Positions 5,137-6,554 of a stretch of DNA of 6,554 bases are shown here, in pieces. The DNA is from JBDTZF01 sp040005265 (GTDB lineage: Bacteria > Verrucomicrobiota > Verrucomicrobiia > Chthoniobacterales > UBA10450). The DNA lies in the NCBI GenBank assembly GCA_040005265.1, contig JBDTZF010000134.1:1-6554 (forward strand), given 5' to 3'. Numbering within the stretch: the stretch's first letter is position 1; each line of letters opens with the position of its first letter. A program made the translations under genes and the position numbers. Under the pieces are notes generated by a model. It did no database searches and was not told the origin of the DNA. It saw only the letters and a list, made by a program, of their open reading frames with translations.

Positions 5137-5750
5137 AAAAGCAAAACTGGCGGCAGCGACTGGGCTGGTTGATCGGAGAACTTTTCGTCATTTTTGTAGG
5201 TGTAAGCGCCGCTTTCGTCATTGAGAACTACCGTGATAACCGGAAACAGGAGGTCGAGTTCCATCAGGCCATGTCCGGGGTTATTGCGGAGCTGGGACGC
5301 AGCGAAATCCGTTCTCGAGAGTTTGCCGATTCGATCACGGCCAAGATGGTCGAGTGGCAGAATGCCGATAAGGAAGGCAAACGCGCGATCCCAGGCTACT
5401 ACAGAATTCCCGGTGCCACGCATCCGCCCTCGGCGGCATGGAACACAGTGGTGTCGTCAGGTCTGGCTCGCTTGATTGAACCTGGCCTGCGGACTGAGCT
5501 TGGGTATTACTATAGCGAATTCATCGGCATCCACGATAACTACGATCGCTACAACCAATTCACGGAGCGGGAAGTATTGCCGAGGGTTGCCTTGGGGCCG
5601 GACGCTTTCTACAGCCCCGACGGGCATCTGCTGCCACAGTTCCGGGTCCACATGGACCTTCAGAGCGAATTCGCCTCGGATCTGCGTAAGCTCGGCGAGC
5701 GCGCACACGATCTTCGCGTTCGACTCGAAACCCGCCAATTATCAAAGTAG
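5121..5750 (+). CDS. Single-TM membrane protein, DUF6090-like, unknown function
   Basis: Encodes 209 residues. After a short polar start (MSHLDQKQNWRQR) comes one membrane helix at about 16-34 (GELFVIFVGVSAAFVIENY). A mostly helical domain follows, probably periplasmic, with coiled-coil-like stretches at 40-82 and 180-207. The layout 'helix, then ENYRDNRKQEVEF', followed by AAWNTVVSSGLARLIEPGLRTELGYYY (105-131), matches what I know of DUF6090-type proteins, where a 'W-T-SSG' segment precedes a Y-rich helix. That family has no established function. The ATG at 5121 is kept because the next possible start (TTG at 5169) would cut into the membrane helix. This start lies inside the attC-like palindrome, so the reading frame begins in repeat DNA. 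There is no Shine-Dalgarno sequence. Orientation matches its neighbours, but spacing argues against a tight operon. Confidence 0.8.
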   Translation: MSHLDQKQNWRQRLGWLIGELFVIFVGVSAAFVIENYRDNRKQEVEFHQAMSGVIAELGRSEIRSREFADSITAKMVEWQNADKEGKRAIPGYYRIPGATHPPSAAWNTVVSSGLARLIEPGLRTELGYYYSEFIGIHDNYDRYNQFTEREVLPRVALGPDAFYSPDGHLLPQFRVHMDLQSEFASDLRKLGERAHDLRVRLETRQLSK

Positions 5751-5863
5751 CAGGAAGGTTGAATTTCTAGTTGAGAGGTGAGTATCCAGCCAGGCTCGCT
5801 CCACTTGCCAGTTTTTCCCTTGGATGAACGGAAACGAACACAACCCCGTCTAAACACTAACAA

Positions 5864-6226
5864 ATGAAATCAATACTAACTCGCTACATCCTGTCTCTCG
5901 GCGTCGTTTTCGGACTCGGCTTATCTGCCGCCAGCGCAGCCGACGAGTCTCAGGCCGCGCTAAAGGCACAAGCCAAGATCACTCAGGAGCAAGCCACGAA
6001 GATCGCCCTCGCCAAAGTTCCAAACGGAAAGACCACGTCGGCCGAACTCGAAAAAGAGCATGGCGAACTCATCTGGTCATTCGACATCTCCACGCCGAAG
6101 TCGAGAAACATCACCGAGATCCAGGTAGACGCCAAGACAGGCAAGATCGTTTCCAACCGGATCGAGACCCCCAAAGACCAGGCTAAAGAAGCAGCAGCCG
6201 ACAAGCTCGAAAAGAAAAAGAAATAA
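5864..6226 (+). CDS. Secreted PepSY-domain protein
   Basis: A 120-residue protein with a Sec signal peptide (MKSILTRYILSL..., cleavage near ASAA at 23-26). A single PepSY domain spans about 37-102: ITQEQATKIALAKVPNGK (helix), then ELEKEHGELIWSFDIS (strands), then TEIQVDAKTGKIVSNRIE (strands). Tyr is often found where Trp70 stands in 'xxYEV'. PepSY domains are thought to bind or inhibit peptidases or act as small periplasmic interaction modules; no partner is visible here. The C-terminus is a charged Lys/Ala tail (KDQAKEAAADKLEKKKK). Free secreted PepSY proteins of this size are common. No Shine-Dalgarno sequence precedes the ATG. GTCTAAAC lies nine bases upstream (5848-5855) and its inverse GTTTAGAC downstream (6319-6326), a weak 8-base match noted but not relied on. 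Fold assignment is firm; role unknown. Confidence 0.88.
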   Translation: MKSILTRYILSLGVVFGLGLSAASAADESQAALKAQAKITQEQATKIALAKVPNGKTTSAELEKEHGELIWSFDISTPKSRNITEIQVDAKTGKIVSNRIETPKDQAKEAAADKLEKKKK

Positions 6227-6259
6227 GGAAAAATATTGATGGTTGATCCGCCTTCTCTT

Positions 6260-6375
6260 GAGCGCCGACGTGACAGGTAATTGACCTGAAGACTGCGGGC
6301 GAGCATGACAAGTAGAAAGTTTAGACAATGGCTCGACGTCACCAGCGGTCGCCACGCTCGTTTTCGTTAGGAAGA
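6260..6375. other. Possible third attC-like or palindromic boundary before the methyltransferase gene
   Basis: GAGCGCCGACGTGAC (6260-6274) pairs imperfectly with GTCACCAGCGGTCGCCACGC TC-type sequence at 6338-6359 (GTCAC, GTCG and GCTC in order, with insertions). CAGGT/ACCTG (6274-6278, 6284-6288) makes a small hairpin inside. TTTTCGTTAG (6361-6370) matches TTCTCGTTAG (4571-4580) at 9 of 10 bases, and both lie just before an ATG. The core GTTAGGA departs from GTTRRRY at the last base, and no matching R'' is found, so this is weaker than the other two sites. Confidence 0.25.
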
Positions 6376-6379
6376 TGTC

Positions 6380-6554
6380 ATGTGGAATCTACGGTATGCG
6401 AGTGACGCATTTGCTTACGGAACTGAGCCGAATTCGTTCCTCATGCAAAACGCAAACATCCTCGTCGGACCCGTGTTGAGTCTAGCCGAAGGCGAAGGGC
6501 GAAATGCCGTCTTTCTGGCCTCACTCGGATTGGACGTGCTGGGCGTTGACGGGT
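6380..6554 (+). CDS. Class I SAM-dependent methyltransferase, N-terminal part (partial, runs off window)
   Basis: The first 58 codons are present: MWNLRYASDAFAYGTEPNSF, then a helix, then VLSLAEGEGRNAVFLASLGL, then DVLGVDG. The 'W..RY....F.YG..PN.FL' opening and the 'LaeGEGRNAvfLA..G..V.gvD' SAM-binding motif I are characteristic of TehB-like/methyltransf_25 small-molecule methyltransferases. In family members SAM binds the GEGRN loop and the acidic Asp that ends the second strand (here DG at the window edge). The opening is compact: the usual stretch between the N-terminal helix and motif I is shortened. AGGAAG (6369-6374) lies five bases before the ATG, the only normal-looking ribosome binding site in the window; a stop codon (6368-6370) excludes an upstream start. 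Substrate unknown; such proteins are often annotated as tellurite/selenite-resistance or thiopurine-like methyltransferases. Confidence 0.88.
   Translation, partial: MWNLRYASDAFAYGTEPNSFLMQNANILVGPVLSLAEGEGRNAVFLASLGLDVLGVDG

Noticed and set aside
5848..6326. GTCTAAAC before the PepSY gene and GTTTAGAC after it, as a second cassette boundary pair
   Set aside because: Only eight bases match, and the R'/R'' order is the reverse of a cassette in this orientation; chance is likely enough.
1..6554. CRISPR array, tRNA or rRNA genes, transposase or integrase genes
   Set aside because: No regularly spaced identical repeats, no cloverleaf-like sequence, and none of the open frames resembles a tyrosine recombinase or transposase; the integron idea rests on sites only.

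Overview
The window is about 6.55 kb of moderately GC-rich bacterial chromosome. I place it tentatively in the Verrucomicrobiota, probably near the soil Chthoniobacterales. This rests on the style of ribosomal protein L28, the near absence of Shine-Dalgarno sequences before clear genes, and small palindromic repeats in most intergenic gaps. No rRNA or other marker is present, so the assignment is an inference.

Region 1 (1-860) opens with the 5' part of a Gfo/Idh/MocA oxidoreductase gene on the minus strand. It is divergent from rpmB (L28), which has a TTGACA-type promoter element. rpmB runs into a small hairpin and then a 149-bp inverted repeat, whose far edge touches the stop codon of the convergent gene.

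Region 2 (855-2516, minus strand) is one long gene of unknown function. It encodes an Arg/Gly/Pro-rich disordered N-terminus, a folded core with a likely winged-helix segment, and an acidic Pro/Gly tail.

Region 3 (2517-4486) holds two more small palindromes, then acpP (acyl carrier protein) with almost the same 20-bp promoter block as rpmB. About 300 bp without a gene follows, made of nested hairpins and degenerate seven-base repeats, and then an MscS-type mechanosensitive channel gene.

Region 4 (4487-6554) has four plus-strand genes that are not obviously related in function: a small secreted protein, a one-TM DUF6090-like protein, a secreted PepSY protein and the start of a SAM methyltransferase. 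The first is bounded by an exact 12-nt inverted repeat carrying GTTRRRY and RYYYAAC core sequences, each inside a longer imperfect palindrome. This is what an integron gene cassette with attC sites would look like. A similar TTYTCGTTAG block sits just before the methyltransferase gene. No integrase is in the window, so an integrase-less (CALIN-like) or decayed array is the most interesting hypothesis here, and it is not proven.

rpmB and acpP are housekeeping genes of translation and fatty-acid synthesis and may share regulation. MscS, the secreted proteins and the methyltransferase look like stress or envelope functions and accessory cargo. No multi-gene pathway is visible.
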